The notes: a model not told the origin generated them from the letters alone. 64,000 nucleotides of DNA from Pascua guehoae (GCA_001600415.1 BCJX01000001.1:3394985-3458984), one strand, 5' to 3'; numbered from the stretch's first letter, positions 9,974 to 21,729 are shown. Made by a program: numbers and translations.

Positions 9974-12426
9974 ATGGACGCCACCCGGCTCCACCAGGAG
10001 GTCGTCGGTGCGTGCGCTTGTGGGCCACACCTTGGCCTTCGTCCCCGCGTGACGCCTTTGCTGATTGTCAGACCTTGTCAAGTCACTCACCTCGAGCGAA
10101 CCGTGAGCGTCGAGGCTGGGTTGGGCTCGGTTATGGTCTGCCCGTCTGCATCTTGTTCGCCTATTTGGTCGTGGCTGTGGTCGTGGTCGGGTGGTCGATG
10201 ACAAGAGTGGTTCCGGCCAAGAACGTTCACAGAGCAGCTTGGAACAGCTGCCATCATGGTAGAGAGCGTTCATCCTCGCTATCGCCACTCGCCCACTCCC
10301 AACGCACAGCTCTCCCCACACACGCCATGGCCGTGCTTGGCCCTGCCCGAGCCCCTTCTGCCCGCACTCTCCCTCCACCGCCCGACTCCCACTAACCCAC
10401 CGCAGGCACCAGTACTCCGGAGCGATTCGCAAGAAGTTTGCTCCCGATTCTGAGCTCGTGACTCCAGTGCACTGTGCCCGTGGCGCAGACCGCATCAAGG
10501 ACCTCGTCGGACTCCATGCGTCGTTTGTGACCGAAAACTCGGTCGGCAAGATCGACTGGGACGACGAGTGGGTCCAGGTTCGTGGTGCAACAACTGACCC
10601 CCCAGGCACAACACGGCGCGCTTCTCGGTCAAGAGCAAGTATGCTGCCCCGACTGCGTCTGCGCCGTGGCCCTTCAGCGCCGCATCACGCTACACCCTCT
10701 CTATTCAGTGGGATGATGTGACCCTCCAACTCGCGCCGGACACCAACATGCCCACGCCCGACACACACGACGCGACCTCGTACCGCGTCACCAAAGTGAT
10801 CGCCCCGAAGCGCGCCCCGCGTAGCCGCATCCTTGCTGCCGTGTACCATGTCGCGTGAGCAGCTCGTGTGACCTCCCCCGTGTATATATCCATGTGTCCA
10901 CTAACACACAGCCTGTTTGTCGTCCGCCTCGTCGCGCCCTATGTCCTCAACACGCTCGTCGTGGTGATGCGCTTCTTCCAACGCCACCCCCTCAGCGAGG
11001 GCCTCTTCCGCACCATGCGCGGCGCCATTGTCGAGATTGTCGGCTGGTTCTGGGCCTTCCTCGTCGCTCGCATTCCCGTCCTGGGACGCAAGCCACCAAA
11101 GTCTGTCCAGGTCGGAGAGTGAGTGCGGAAGTTGAAGGGGGGGAAACGTCGCAAATGCTAACCATGTGTCAGGACCAAGGCGGCTTCCAGCCCAAACGTC
11201 GATTCGACCCCCACGTCCCCCGTTCCCGTGTCCAAGAGGGAGCCCGCGCGGAGGCGCACAAAGGTGCCTGTTGCCGGCCGCACTCTCAACGCCCAGGTCA
11301 ATACCGAGGACGCACCGCAGGTTGACGAGGACGCGTCCGAGGCCGCTGCCAAGGTCGAGGCTGAGAAGAAGGCCAAGATCGAAGCGGACAAGAAGGCCAA
11401 GGCAGAGGCTGAAGCTAAGGCCAAGGAAGAGGCGGAGGCCAAGGCCAAGGCCGCCGCAGAGGCCAAGGCGGCTGCCGAAGCTGAGAGGAAGGCAAAGGCC
11501 GAGGCCGAGGCTGCGGCTGACCGGAAGGCCAAGGCGGAAGCTGAAGCCAAGGCCAAGGCCGAGGCCGAGAAGAAGGCTGCGGCCGAGGCTGAGCAGAAGG
11601 CCAAGGCCGAGGCTGAGCAGAAGGCTAAGCTTGAGGCAGAGAAGAAGGCTAAGCTTGAGGCTGAGCAGAAAGCCAAGCTCGACGCTGAGGCAAAGGCAAA
11701 GGCCGACGCTGAAGCCAAGGCAAAGCTCGAGGCTGAGCAGAAGGCAAAGCTCGAGGCCGAGCAGAAGGCAAAGCTCGAGGCCGAGCAGAAGGCAAAGGCC
11801 GAGGCCGAGGCAAAGGCAAAGGCTGAGGCTGAGGCCAAGGCTGACGCCGAAGCCAAGGCAAAGGCCGATGCCGAGGCGAAAGCCGCAGCCGACGCCGAGC
11901 GCGCCGCAGCCGACCCCGCTGAACACGCCGCCGAGGCAGTGGAAAAGGCTGCGGCCGAAGCCAACGCCTGGGCGACAGTCAAGGCCGAGGCCGAGGAACA
12001 CGCCGCCGAGGAGCACGCCGAGGTCGAGGCCAAGGAAGAGGCCAAGGCCGAGGCCGACGAGCGCGCCGCCGAGGCCGTGGAGAAGGCCAAGGCCGAAGCC
12101 GAGGTGTGGGCACACGCCAAGGAGGAGGCCGAGAAGGCCGCCGAGGGCGACGCCAAGCCAGCCCCGATGATCGACACTGCCACCCCCGTCTCTGCTTCTG
12201 CGTCCGCTTCCGCTTCCGCATCCGCCACGGCGTCCTCTGCCAACTCGGCCGTTGCTTCCCCGACTGTCGCGTCGCCCGCCGCCCGCCCCCCCTCGCCGAC
12301 AAAGGGCAAGGGCAAGGGCCGCCACAGCAAGAACGGCGGGAGCAAGAGGAAGAGCATCGGTGAGCTTACCTGCTCTAACCAACAGCTGACAATGCAGGCG
12401 CCAAGAAGAAAAAGCACAACAAGTAG
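9974..12426 (+). CDS. Unknown membrane protein with suspected NTF2-like domain and long Ala/Glu/Lys-rich region
   Basis: Seven exons (9974-10007, 10072-10102, 10406-10567, 10606-10854, 10912-11118, 11173-12359, 12398-12426) give about 632 residues. The 38-nt intron 10568-10605 uses a GTGGGT donor; only this choice keeps frame into HNTARFSVKSKYAAP. Residues 1-150 look like a compact alpha+beta domain; the pattern YSGAIRKKFAPDSELVTPVH and later paired strands suggest an NTF2/SnoaL-like (SigF-like) fold, by inference only. Two hydrophobic segments follow at about 159-180 and 195-215 (LFVVRLVAPYVLNTLVVVMR and AIVEIVGWFWAFLVARIPVL), perhaps a membrane hairpin. Residues about 284-555 are a near-continuous Ala/Glu/Lys helix (AEAEAKAKAEAEAK type). 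The C-terminus is a Ser-rich then Lys-rich tail ending KKKKHNK. The function is not recognised. Confidence 0.7.
11335..12165. repeat. Coding low-complexity repeat (GCNAAGGCNGAG type)
   Basis: Imperfect tandem repetition of codons for Ala, Lys and Glu, with a local 33-bp higher-order unit around 11720-11790 (AAGCTCGAGGCCGAGCAGAA repeated). It encodes the helical stalk of the preceding gene. It explains the long open frames on both strands in this interval. Confidence 0.85.
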
Positions 12427-12883
12427 ATGCCCGTCTGCCATGTTTAGCGTGGCCGCGCTGCGCGCCCTGCACCTGCACCTGCACGCTGCTGCACGCTGTA
12501 TATTACACGCTCGTCGCTGTACATGATTTGCGCTATGGACACTACTGTGATGCTCCTTGATTCCCATGCTACTGTGATGCTCCCTTGATGCTCGTGTTCT
12601 ACAGTTTATTGATGCTGCGCCTGCTACTGGGTCTACTGAATGGTTATGGCCATGGTGTCGTGGCTACAGTCGTGCTCATGGACGTCTCTCCCGTCTAGCT
12701 CCTCCCTCCGTCTCTCTCTTCAGTCTCCCCTCTCCTCCTTCCGTCTCTACTCTCCATCCTGCACTCTCCATCCTCCACCCCATCCGCCGGGCTGCCTCTC
12801 ACCCACCCTACTCCCCATTCGCCTCCTCCATCACTCCAAACACCACACCCCAACATCTCCAAATCCAACCACTCTACCTCCAC
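12427..12883. other. Convergent intergenic spacer
   Basis: Lies between the stop codons of the unknown membrane-protein gene (+) and the Swt1-like gene (-). The right half (about 12670-12880) is C/T-rich on the plus strand. No gene or RNA is recognised. Confidence 0.6.
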
Positions 12884-15800
12884 CTAATCCAACGCCCTAA
12901 CACCCGCCTCTACCCCGTCCCACCCCCCACCCATCTCCGCGAGCACCCGCACCGCATCTCCCGCCTCGCCCGAACGCACCGCCCGCTCCCCCCGTCCCTG
13001 TGGGCCAGATACGAAGCGGAGCAGCGTCCGTGCGGCCCCCTCGGCGCGCGCCGCCGCGCGTACATTCGCCCCATCCCCGGCACCAACAGCACCCAAGCGC
13101 TGGATGAGGAGGACGAGGGACGCGCGCGCGTCGGGCCCCGGGGCGTGCGGGCGCAGGGCGGCAGTGAGCGCCGCGTCGAGCGTGGGCGGGAGACGCGATG
13201 TTGGGCCCGGTGAGGTTAATGTTGGCGAGGTCGGGAGTGTCGCGGGTGTCGAACGTGGCGAGGTCGCGTGTCGGGCACCGTGTGCGAATGTCGAGGTTGA
13301 GCCGGGTATCAAAGTCGCAGTCGAGGTCGATGTCGAAGTTGAAGTCAATGCCGTGGGCGAGGTAGATACCAATGCTGATGCCGATGCCGAGGTCCAGTCC
13401 GAGTCGATCGCCATCGCGTCGCCTACCACACCAGCACCCGCACCCACGCCGACGCCCGCGTCCCGCATCGCGCGCACCGCGACGAGTGCGTCGGCGAGCG
13501 TCGGCGCCGAGAAGAAGGCGGCGTGCGCCGTCGGCGTCGGCATCGACGGCCACGTCGACGCGTGTGCCGTGTCGAGCGTGTCGCTTCCGTAGTAGTCGTA
13601 GCCGTTGATATTCCGATTACCGCTGTCGTTCCCGTAGCCGTTCCCGTAGCTGTTCCCCATGCCATGCATGTCGCCATGTTCATGCCCATACCCGTTACCG
13701 CGCGCGCCGCCGCCTCCGCTGCCGCCTCGGCTGTGCGCATACTTGTCCACTCCCCCACGCTTACCCTTGCCGCGCGCAATGGCGGCGGCGTTGCGCTGCG
13801 CGCGGACGAGGACGGGGATGCGTGTAATATCTGGCCCGTTGAGCTGGCGCTGTCAGTGGGCGATGGCGAGCGAGGTCAGGACTGGCGATGGTTTGTTCCA
13901 TGTCTGGCACCGGCCTGCCGATGCGTTGCATGCCCTGCGGCGGTGTCTCGCTCTCTCGCCCCACGTTTCCAGGTCTCGCTCTCTCCTTACGTGCACGCTG
14001 GTGTTGGACCAAGCCCCGTGCCCGCGCGCTGACCCAGTGCAGCCCCCGGCCTGCAACCTGCAGCCGCGTACCTCTGTGCAGTCTCTCCACCTCGACACAT
14101 CCCCAACGTTGGGGCTTAACCCCCATCCCATATTCACTTGGGAACTCGTCCCGCCCTTCAGAGTGTATTCCTCGCCTCGATATGGTCCAGCCGTACTCCC
14201 CAACTCGCCATCACTTTTCCACACGAAACCACTGCCTTCAACCAACCAACCACCTCTTGTTCCCGCCCACCCCATCCCCACTCCCCTACACTCACGCACC
14301 TCGCTCACGCACCTCGCCCACCCCCTCCCAACCCGCCAGGCCACTCACCAACATCTCATCCACCTCCATCCCCTCGGCGCCGCCGACCTCGACGCCAACC
14401 GCGCCCAGGACACGCGCGAGCCCCACCCGCCCCCCGAGGGCCGGCACGCCATTAGCCTCGGCGAGGAGCGCGAGGTTCCGGTCGTCGGTCCAGAGCACCA
14501 CGCGGTTCCGGCCAGAGCGAAAGTAGAGCGCGCACGCGAGGACCGCGTCGTCGGGTCGGTCCGGGTCGGTTTCCGCCACCAGCTCGGGCTGCGAGTGTGC
14601 GAGGGTGGGTGAAGATGGGTACGACAAACGCGCAGGAATCACACACTCGCTCGGCCGCTCGCGCTCGCGCTCCTGCTCCCACACACCCGTGGCCATTCTG
14701 CGCGCGGCGGCGGCGCGCTCCTCGATCGTCTCGCAGCGCACGCGCGAGCGCTTGCCGGCGCGCGCGGCGCGGACGCACTCGAGCAGCCACGCGTTGGCGG
14801 CGCGCGCGGCGTCGCCGACCGTGCCGCCGGACGAGGGGGTGGTTGAGGCTTTGAGGCCGTCGAGTTCTGGTGTTAGGTTGGCTCCGGGGATGGGTAGGGA
14901 GAGGGGGTGAGAGCGGGAGGGGGTGTGAGAGGGGGGAGGGGCGGTAGGGAGGTATGAGGAGGGGAGGAGGGGAGGAGGGGAGGAGGGGAGGAGGGGAGGA
15001 GGGGAGGAGGGGAGGAGGGGAGGAGGGCAGGAGGGCAGGAGGGGTGCAGAGGGGGTGCAGTGCAGGAATGAGGGGTTGGCTGAGGATACAAGTAGCGAGG
15101 TGCACAAATAGCCATCGACCGGGACGGGGTGCAAGCCCAGAGTCGAGTGGATGGGTACAGCAGGCAGGCAGGCACTGCACTCCACTGCCCTGCGAGGTGT
15201 GACCGCTGGGGCACAACGCGATGCGCCGCCCTCGGCCAAGTCGCAGCCACAGCCCAACGCCAGCCTGCACACGCGGGTCATTACCCCCCTCGCCCCAACG
15301 ATGTGCACCCACACCACCCGCGGAACACAAACACGACCCCAACGCACCCATCATGACCTGCGTCGCGACGAGGATCCACACGCGGTCGCCCGTGATCCGC
15401 GCGTGTGCGGCGCGCACGAGCGCGAGGTGGGAGATGAGCACGTTTGTGTCGAGCGCAAGGTAGGTCGTCTCGGGCTCGTATTCTGGGGGGTGGGCGGGGT
15501 GGGGGTCGGTACGTGTGTCGGGGTGGGTGTCCGGGTGCGTGTCGGCGGGTGTTGGTTGGGAGTCGGGGCGGGTGTCGGCGTGTGTTGGTTGGGGTAGTGG
15601 ATATCGCGGAGAGTCGGGGGCCAGTACATGTTGGGGCAGTAGCTGTCCAGACTCCGGGGGGTAGGCTGGATGCGCGGCCGAGGCAGTGGGCGAGCGGGGC
15701 CGCGAGTGCGAGGGGAGCGGACGGAGCGGACGGAGCGGACGGAGCGGACGGAGCGGACGGAGCGGACGGGCAGCGGGACCCTCCTCGGCGTCGTCGCCGG

Positions 15801-15885
15801 CTTCGAGATATACCACCCGCAACGCGCTGCCATGGGCGGGGTCTGGTGGGACTTGGGATACGTCCCAGTCAATGTCCATGTCCAT
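12884..15885 (-). CDS. Swt1-like PIN-domain endoribonuclease
   Basis: Predicted nuclear mRNA surveillance nuclease related to yeast Swt1. Exons: 15885-15348, 14866-14349 and 13849-12884; about 673 residues. The N-terminus MDMDIDWDVSQVPPD is acidic, followed by six RPL repeats and a Pro/Asp/His-rich linker. The PIN domain starts at about residue 143 (YLALDTNVLISHLALVRA; catalytic Asp about 146) and crosses intron 1 to give VATQVMMELDGLKAS, the conserved ELDGLK. Later acidic sites are PDRPDDAVLACALYF and NRVVLWTDDRNLALLAEANG. Exon 3 holds a Gly/Asn/Tyr-rich low-complexity stretch, then a C-terminal helical region. Introns 1 and 2 are 475 and 499 nt. A 54-nt in-frame stretch near 14595-14648 could be read through or be a further intron. 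The PIN assignment is firm; Swt1 orthology is likely. Confidence 0.78.
14956..15044. repeat. 8-bp purine minisatellite (GGAGGGGA) in a Swt1-like intron
   Basis: About ten copies of an 8-bp AGG/GGGG unit on the plus strand, decaying to GGAGGGCA at the right end. It is a pyrimidine tract in the pre-mRNA of the minus-strand gene. The G4-rich DNA strand could form quadruplexes or triplexes. Confidence 0.88.
15715..15769. repeat. 9-bp coding minisatellite (GAGCGGACG), encodes RPL repeats
   Basis: Six perfect copies within exon 1 of the Swt1-like gene, giving (Arg-Pro-Leu)6. The period of three codons keeps the frame open whatever the copy number. Confidence 0.9.
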
Positions 15886-18860
15886 GGCGCGTGCGAGTAA
15901 TGGTAATGTTGAGAGAGAGAAGTGGGATTGTGGAATGTGGGGTACCCCGCACTTTTGGGTTCCTGGCGTGTGAGGTGCGTTTGTGGCACTTTGGGCGGTT
16001 TGGCGCCAACTCGGACGCCAGTGCTGGTGTTGCCACCAAGGTGGGTCGCAGAGGGGAGTGGGATGGGCCGGGGCCGTCGCTGTCGCTGTGTCAGGCCGGG
16101 CGGGGTGTGCCCTATGCCCGAGTATCTTCATTTCAGTGTTGGCGTCTTGCCGTGCCCGCTGTAGCATGCATAGTTGCATCGTTGTTGGAGTACATGAGCA
16201 CTACCAATGTCAGATCAAGGAGACATCAGCGAGCAGTACTAGTGCTGGGTCGTCAGTGGCGTCGCTTGTTTCCACTGTTTGTGGGTGGCCAACAATCCAT
16301 CCAGGATATCACGTTTGGATCCCGCCATGCTGTAAACTAGGCCACAACCCTTGTTCAGTACTGCAGCATGCACGTCTGAACACGTCCCTCCCACACCTCC
16401 CCCGTATCGGTAATATAGTAACCCGCAACAGAGCAGACCAGGACGCAACCTGGGTGTATAGGAGCAGCTGGCAAGACCATCCCGTGTCTCCCCTCTCGGC
16501 CGTGGCCGAACCAAAAAGGTAGAGAGGAACCAAAACACTACATGGTACGATGCTCGCCACTGAGCCTGCTCGACGTGCCAGTACGTCGGAGAATAGCGAT
16601 GGACGGTTACAAAGCAAGCCCGAAAACGCATGATGCCATGCAATGCAGCGCTAGCAGCGCTGATCGGCCCAACATGCCCAACACCCTCCGAGCACGACCT
16701 GCCGGCGGGGTGTCAGCCGGCCGGTCGACTCGCCCTTCGTCGCATGGTTCCGTACCCCCCCCCCCCCCCCCCCCAACCCACCTGGTCGGGCGGCGGTTAC
16801 TCACTGTTCGGGGCTACGCTCCAGTATTTACGCGCGAGTGTTTACGCACAAGCTGTGTTTGCGCACGATGTAAAAGCAGGATGTTTCACCTGGCGCTGGA
16901 TTCGTGCTTCTCTCGGTTCTCCCGGCCCCCAGCTCCAGCACCGTAACCCCACGCGCTCTTGTCGGGGCGGTGTCGCAACCGCGCTCATGAACCCCCCGGC
17001 CAGGCGGGACGCACGGGCACGTGAGCGTTTTGATGCTGATCATTGCGTCCGGGCGTGTCGGATCTGGGTTCTGGTTCTGGTTGTTGTGGTTCTGGTTTGG
17101 TTCTGGTTCTGGTTTGTGGACGAGGCTTCTTCGGGCTGTGCCTACGCCGACACCATTGTTCAGCTGTGTACAGGTACGGTACGGGGGGGTGTTCTGTCCA
17201 TCACCCGTCCATCCCGCCCGTTCTGCTGGACTCGTTCTGCCGTGTGCCTGTTTGTCGTGCTTTTGTCTAGGACAATACGCTGCAACAACCAGAACATCGG
17301 ACAATGGGGAGGCAAAGTCTTAGGAATAACCATCGCTTCTGGCTGCTCGCTGCTGGCTTCTCGCTTCCTATGTCCCCCTCGTGGCGAGTTTACGACCAGT
17401 CGGGGTGCGGCGGGTGACATGACGAGGACAATGTCGACACCCCCTCACAACCCCCTCCCCCCCACCCGTCACCCTACGTTCGCCCCCCACGGCCCGACAT
17501 TCTCCATCTGTCCCGCTGCATCCTTTCCCCCCTGCATCCTCTCCCCGTCCAGTTCCTCGGGTCCACCTCGACCCGGAGCATGCATACCCACACCCATCCG
17601 CACACGTAGCCGACGCACGCGAAGACGGGCCCGGCATCCCCGCGGGAAATCCAGCGACAACAACCTCCCCGACTCGAGCTACCCGACCTCGAAACGGGCA
17701 CCGACAAAGCCAAGGCTGCACGGTACATTCGTCGGCACGCCCGCAAGCGAGCCCAGCCCGAGCCCGAGCCTTGGCGCCAGTCCGGGTCTGCCCCCTATGG
17801 ACTGTCCAAGCACGTCGTGCGGGCAAATGCGCGGCGCCGGATTGGCCGACTCCAGTTCCCAATTTCCCAGCCGTGGTCCATATCGTTGGAAACCGGGGGC
17901 TGAGACAGGTCGCGGAGATGCTTCTTTGTATGCGTATGCTTGGTGGAATGGGGCTGGGCTGGGAACGGGGCTGGGGTGGGAACGGGGTATGTGTGGTATG
18001 TGCGGTGTACCGAAGGTATGCTCTAGTGTAGGCCGATGCCACGATACCATGGACACGTTGGCGGGCAGAAGCATTCCATTCCGGCCTTAGTGTACTGTAT
18101 GTCATGAGGGGACTGCGTACTGCATTGGCGAGTCGGTGCTCCCCCTCGCTACGCGCTTCGGGCATTCTTGCTTCTCGTCCTTCCGATTTCTCCCGATGGG
18201 GATTTGGGCGCGGCCTGATTACATGTCACGCGTCGCTGGTGAATCAGCTGGCCCTGTGGGCCGCGACTCACCGCGACTCTGGCGAGACTGGATGCGCCGC
18301 TTGTTTGAGCCACGACCTCGCAGCTAGCCACGTCTTGGCAGCCATCGCTCGCTGCCTTGGGCGAGAAAAAAAAATCCTACTCCTCGTCAAGTCCAAGCTC
18401 CTCGCTTCTGCCCCGCGCCGTATTATTATCTGATGCATATGGTACCATTGGCCAGCGTGCCGGCGGTCGAGGATACAGAAAGGGGGTGGTGTCGGAGGGT
18501 TGCTATACAACGAGAACATACTACGGCTACGCTGGTCTGGTACAATGGCGCTCTGGGGCGCAAATGGCATGGGACGAGTCGGGGAGCGCAATGGTGTTGC
18601 GCAAATGCGATGAGAATGGGTTGCAGGCGGGTGTCACTCGTGAATGTGGGCACCGACGTGCACGTCGGGTGCGTCGGCAATGCAGGCGAGAAGAAAAAAG
18701 GCGGTACGGAGCATGGGTGTGTCGGGTAATGTGGGTGGGACCAATGTCTCTGGAGTGTGGGGGCGTGGTGTGGGGCGTGAGGGTTGTCGCAGGTGGTGAG
18801 GGTTGAGCGACAGGTGGCGTGAATGTGGCGCCTGTTGATCTACGTTTATCGGCATGCCGC
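15886..18860. other. Gene-poor region
   Basis: Upstream of the Swt1-like gene and downstream of the seven-Cys protein gene. It contains a 20-C tract at 16755-16774 and long open but low-complexity frames. A protein-like frame occurs at 17610-17903 (see findings). No start, splice pattern or domain supports a gene. Confidence 0.45.
16755..16774. repeat. Poly-C tract (20 C)
   Basis: Uninterrupted run of C in a gene-poor interval. Confidence 0.9.
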
Positions 18861-20756
18861 TCATGCTGACAGGCGGGGCACCGTCTGGAAGGGCTGCGGA
18901 GCTGGGAGGTGCGATGGGTACCGGTGAAGGGTAGAGTTGGTCGAGGTACGCCAGAGTGGGAGCACAGGGCTGGCAGTCGACGACGACACGCCAGACTGAG
19001 GCGACGGCTGGCACAGGAGGTTGACAGTCGTGTCGTCGTCGTCGTCGTAAAAAGTGAAGGGGCGGTCGGGGCGGAAGGGTGCAATGGGCCAAACCATCTG
19101 CTCCCACTTTCCGACCCACCACTTGTCGACGCCGTGCGAGCCCCATGGCCTGTCGCCGGCAGTGCGGCGCGATCCAGTGTGGGCACGGCTGGGGTTGATG
19201 GATGAAGAAGTAGTAGTAGCCAGAGCCGGCTGCTGGTTGACGGGCGCACGAGGAGTAATGGGGCCAAACTTTTCCTCGAGCAGCTGGCGGCTCGCGTTCA
19301 GGTCGGCGTTGCGAGCCTCGCGGCGGTCGACCGCACGAGTCTTGCCACGCTGGCAGAGCTCGTCAATGTATTCCATCCTTCCGTTCTCGCTGTGGACTAA
19401 TGAATGTTAGTCAAGGCGCAGGCGACATGTCACGGCCGACTTACAGCCCTGGGCGCAGAAGCGAGTGGTGTGGGGGTTGCGAACAACATTGAGGCACTGA
19501 GTCTTGTCGGCGTTGGTAGCCGTGCATGTGTGCTGTTGGGTTAGCCATTTGCCTTTGGCCATGGTCCTTTTGCCGCAACAACTCACCGCAGCGCAGTAGA
19601 TGCCAGCGGCGATGCACTGGTTGGCACAGCTGCCAATGGGGCTGACGGCGCACTGGTCGGTTAGCCTCGTGTTTGAAAGTGAATCCGTCCGAAAGCGGAC
19701 CAAACTCACCCTTCCAGTCTCAATCCACAGGTTGACGTGCTGCGAGTTACGCACACGGTCAACAGGAGCCACGCGCTCGCGGTAACGCTTCTGTGCGCCC
19801 TGGTTGGCATTGGGGACGCGCTTTGGTGGCGAAGCGGGAGGAGTAGGTGGGGAAGCAACTTGGGAAGCCTGTGCCGAAGGCTTGGGCTGGCGAGCGGCAG
19901 GTGCGCGGGTAGACGGGCCGGCAGCAGCGGCGGCCACCATGGCGGCGACCTGGCGAGGGGGGAGGGGCTTGCGACGAACGCGGCGGGCACCAACGGCAAT
20001 CTGGCGGCGCATGGCAACGCCACCGGCGGAAACATCGGATGCACGGCGCTCCTTTGGAGCAGTGGGGGCTGGTGCAAGCTGCTTTTGTGGTTGAGGCTGG
20101 TCCTCGTCGTCGTCGGTGGTAATGTCCTCGTCCGTCTCAGAGGGCGGCGAGGCGGGCTGGCACGGTGGTGCGAGGTTGAGCTTGTCTTTGCATGCGACAG
20201 AGTTGGCGATCGCATTGCCTTGTTGCAGCGAGCAGGGCTCGCTGGGGAGGAGACGTGTGTCCTCGTCGAGGGGAGTGACGGGCGAGTTGGTGGATGGTGG
20301 CGAGGGTGAGCCCACAATGGTTGCTCCGCATTCGGAACGGGTGTGGGCGTGTTTGGGGTCGATGACGGTGGCGACCAGTGTGGGCTTTACGTCGACCGTG
20401 TGTTGAGAGCCGATCAAGGTAGTGACTGTAACCGGTGATGTTGCTACCGTCGGGGGGACAAGCTCGGTGGCAAATGACAGGAGCGGGCAACGCGTTTGGG
20501 TGTGTTTCTGGACGCGCTCGAGGTCTGTGCGATCCATGATGACCTTGCCCTTGAGGCTCGGGACAACCAGTTTCGCCAGCCCCTTGCTCACGGTCATAAT
20601 GATGGCGCTGGCACCGCTTCCGCTCGAGCTCGAAGAGGTCGAGGCGTTCGAGGCCGCCGTCGCTGCCGTCGTAGAGGTCGATGTCGACGAGCCGGCCACG
20701 CCGCGTCGGGCGGCGGCGAAAAAGGGGTATGGCACAGCTGAAAGTGCTGATGACAT
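18861..20756 (-). CDS. Hypothetical protein with a seven-Cys module
   Basis: Four exons: 20756-19710, 19652-19587, 19532-19445 and 19396-18861; 578 residues. Every junction has a good donor (GTGAGT or GTAAGT) and an AG acceptor with frame kept, so the gene model is solid although the function is not recognised. The N-terminal 350 residues are low complexity, with runs of Ser/Thr/Ala, an Asp/Glu stretch (ETDEDITTDDDEDQ) and basic motifs. Exons 2-3 encode a compact Cys module at about residues 350-397: C-x7-C-x3-C-x6-C-x4-C-x9-C-x12-C, including NVVRNPHTTRFCAQGFHSEN. This could bind zinc or form disulfides. It is followed by GRMEYIDELCQRGKTRAVDR and a helical segment, then a Pro/Ser-rich tail with an Asp run (FYDDDDDTT). 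No signal peptide or membrane segment is seen. Confidence 0.72.
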
Positions 20757-21729
20757 TGGCGGTGGGAAAGGCAAGGCGGTGAGGGGATGGCTGGGAGGGG
20801 TATTTGTGCTCTCTAGAGACGAGGCAGCCGTGGCACCTGGCCAAACGCCTGGTCGGCGACGACGACTGTGGAGGAGGCTGGGATACTCGAGCGTGTGTTG
20901 CTGCGTGTTTGGTGAAACGTGCAGGCCAGGCGACAAGACGCGGTGGGGGTTACGCGTGTGAGTCGCGAGGAGCGGTCGAGTGTGTGTGGACGAGGGGGTG
21001 GGAGGGGGTGTATGGGAATCGCGAACTTGTTGACACAAAGGACGAGATGTCGTAGAGTGTGTCGACAATGGCGAGCCGAGGTGGGTGTGGGGGAGTGTGT
21101 GTGGAATGGTGAAGATGATGAAGAGGTGGGGGTGGGTGGTGTGGTGTGGATTGTGGTTGGTTTGCGATGATGTGTGATGAGGACAAACGCAAGGGGTGGG
21201 TGGGGGGTGGGGGGTGTTCCGGTTGCGGTTGCTTGTTTGTAGTAAATGGCAAAGGAGGGAGATGGACTGGACAGACGCATGCAAGCATGTAGCCCAGCCA
21301 AGGCGAGGCAGCCCGGCGGCAAGGAAGGTGGTGGTGGCTGCTGTGGTGTGTGTGTGGTCCCTGGGGGAGATGTGCCCGGGGCGCCCAGCCTCACTTAAAG
21401 TGGCAGGGTGGCAAAAAGAAGCAAGCATCGACGACACGAACCCCCCCCCAAGCCACGATGCGCCCCTTGATACCCCCGGCCATGACCCCCCCCCCCCGCC
21501 TTCCTTTGCAGCCTGCAGCCCCGGCCCTCGCCTGGCTCTGCCTGCCTTTGTCCTGTTGCTTGCATGCTTGGCGGCCCCGCGGCCTCGGGGCCTCGCGCGT
21601 CTGGGGGCCTAGCCTCTGCAAGGCGGTGGCCTGTGCGCTCCACTCTTTTTGGGTGACGACCTCTTTGATGGTCCGGTTGCTCCGTCCGGCCCATCCGTCA
21701 CTGTGGATACGGATGGATGGATGCCTTTC

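Noticed and set aside
10901..12484. 527-codon open frame on the minus strand, Leu/Gly-rich
   Set aside because: It is the antisense of the Ala/Glu/Lys repeat; codons CTT/CTC/GGC arise from AAG/GAG/GCC. The plus strand has a clean spliced gene here.
15351..16179. Alternative start of the Swt1-like protein at 16179
   Set aside because: The extra 98 residues have poor coding character, and the ATG at 15885 gives the acidic MDMDIDWD start typical of an N-terminus.
16630..18090. 486-codon open frame on the plus strand
   Set aside because: It crosses a poly-C tract and has no domain or consistent composition. Only the short sub-frame at 17610-17903 (different frame) looked protein-like.
20757..21437. 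Extension of the seven-Cys gene upstream to 21437
   Set aside because: The frame is open but consists of His/Pro/Thr-rich low complexity. The ATG at 20756 begins the more credible protein, and the upstream part looks like a leader.
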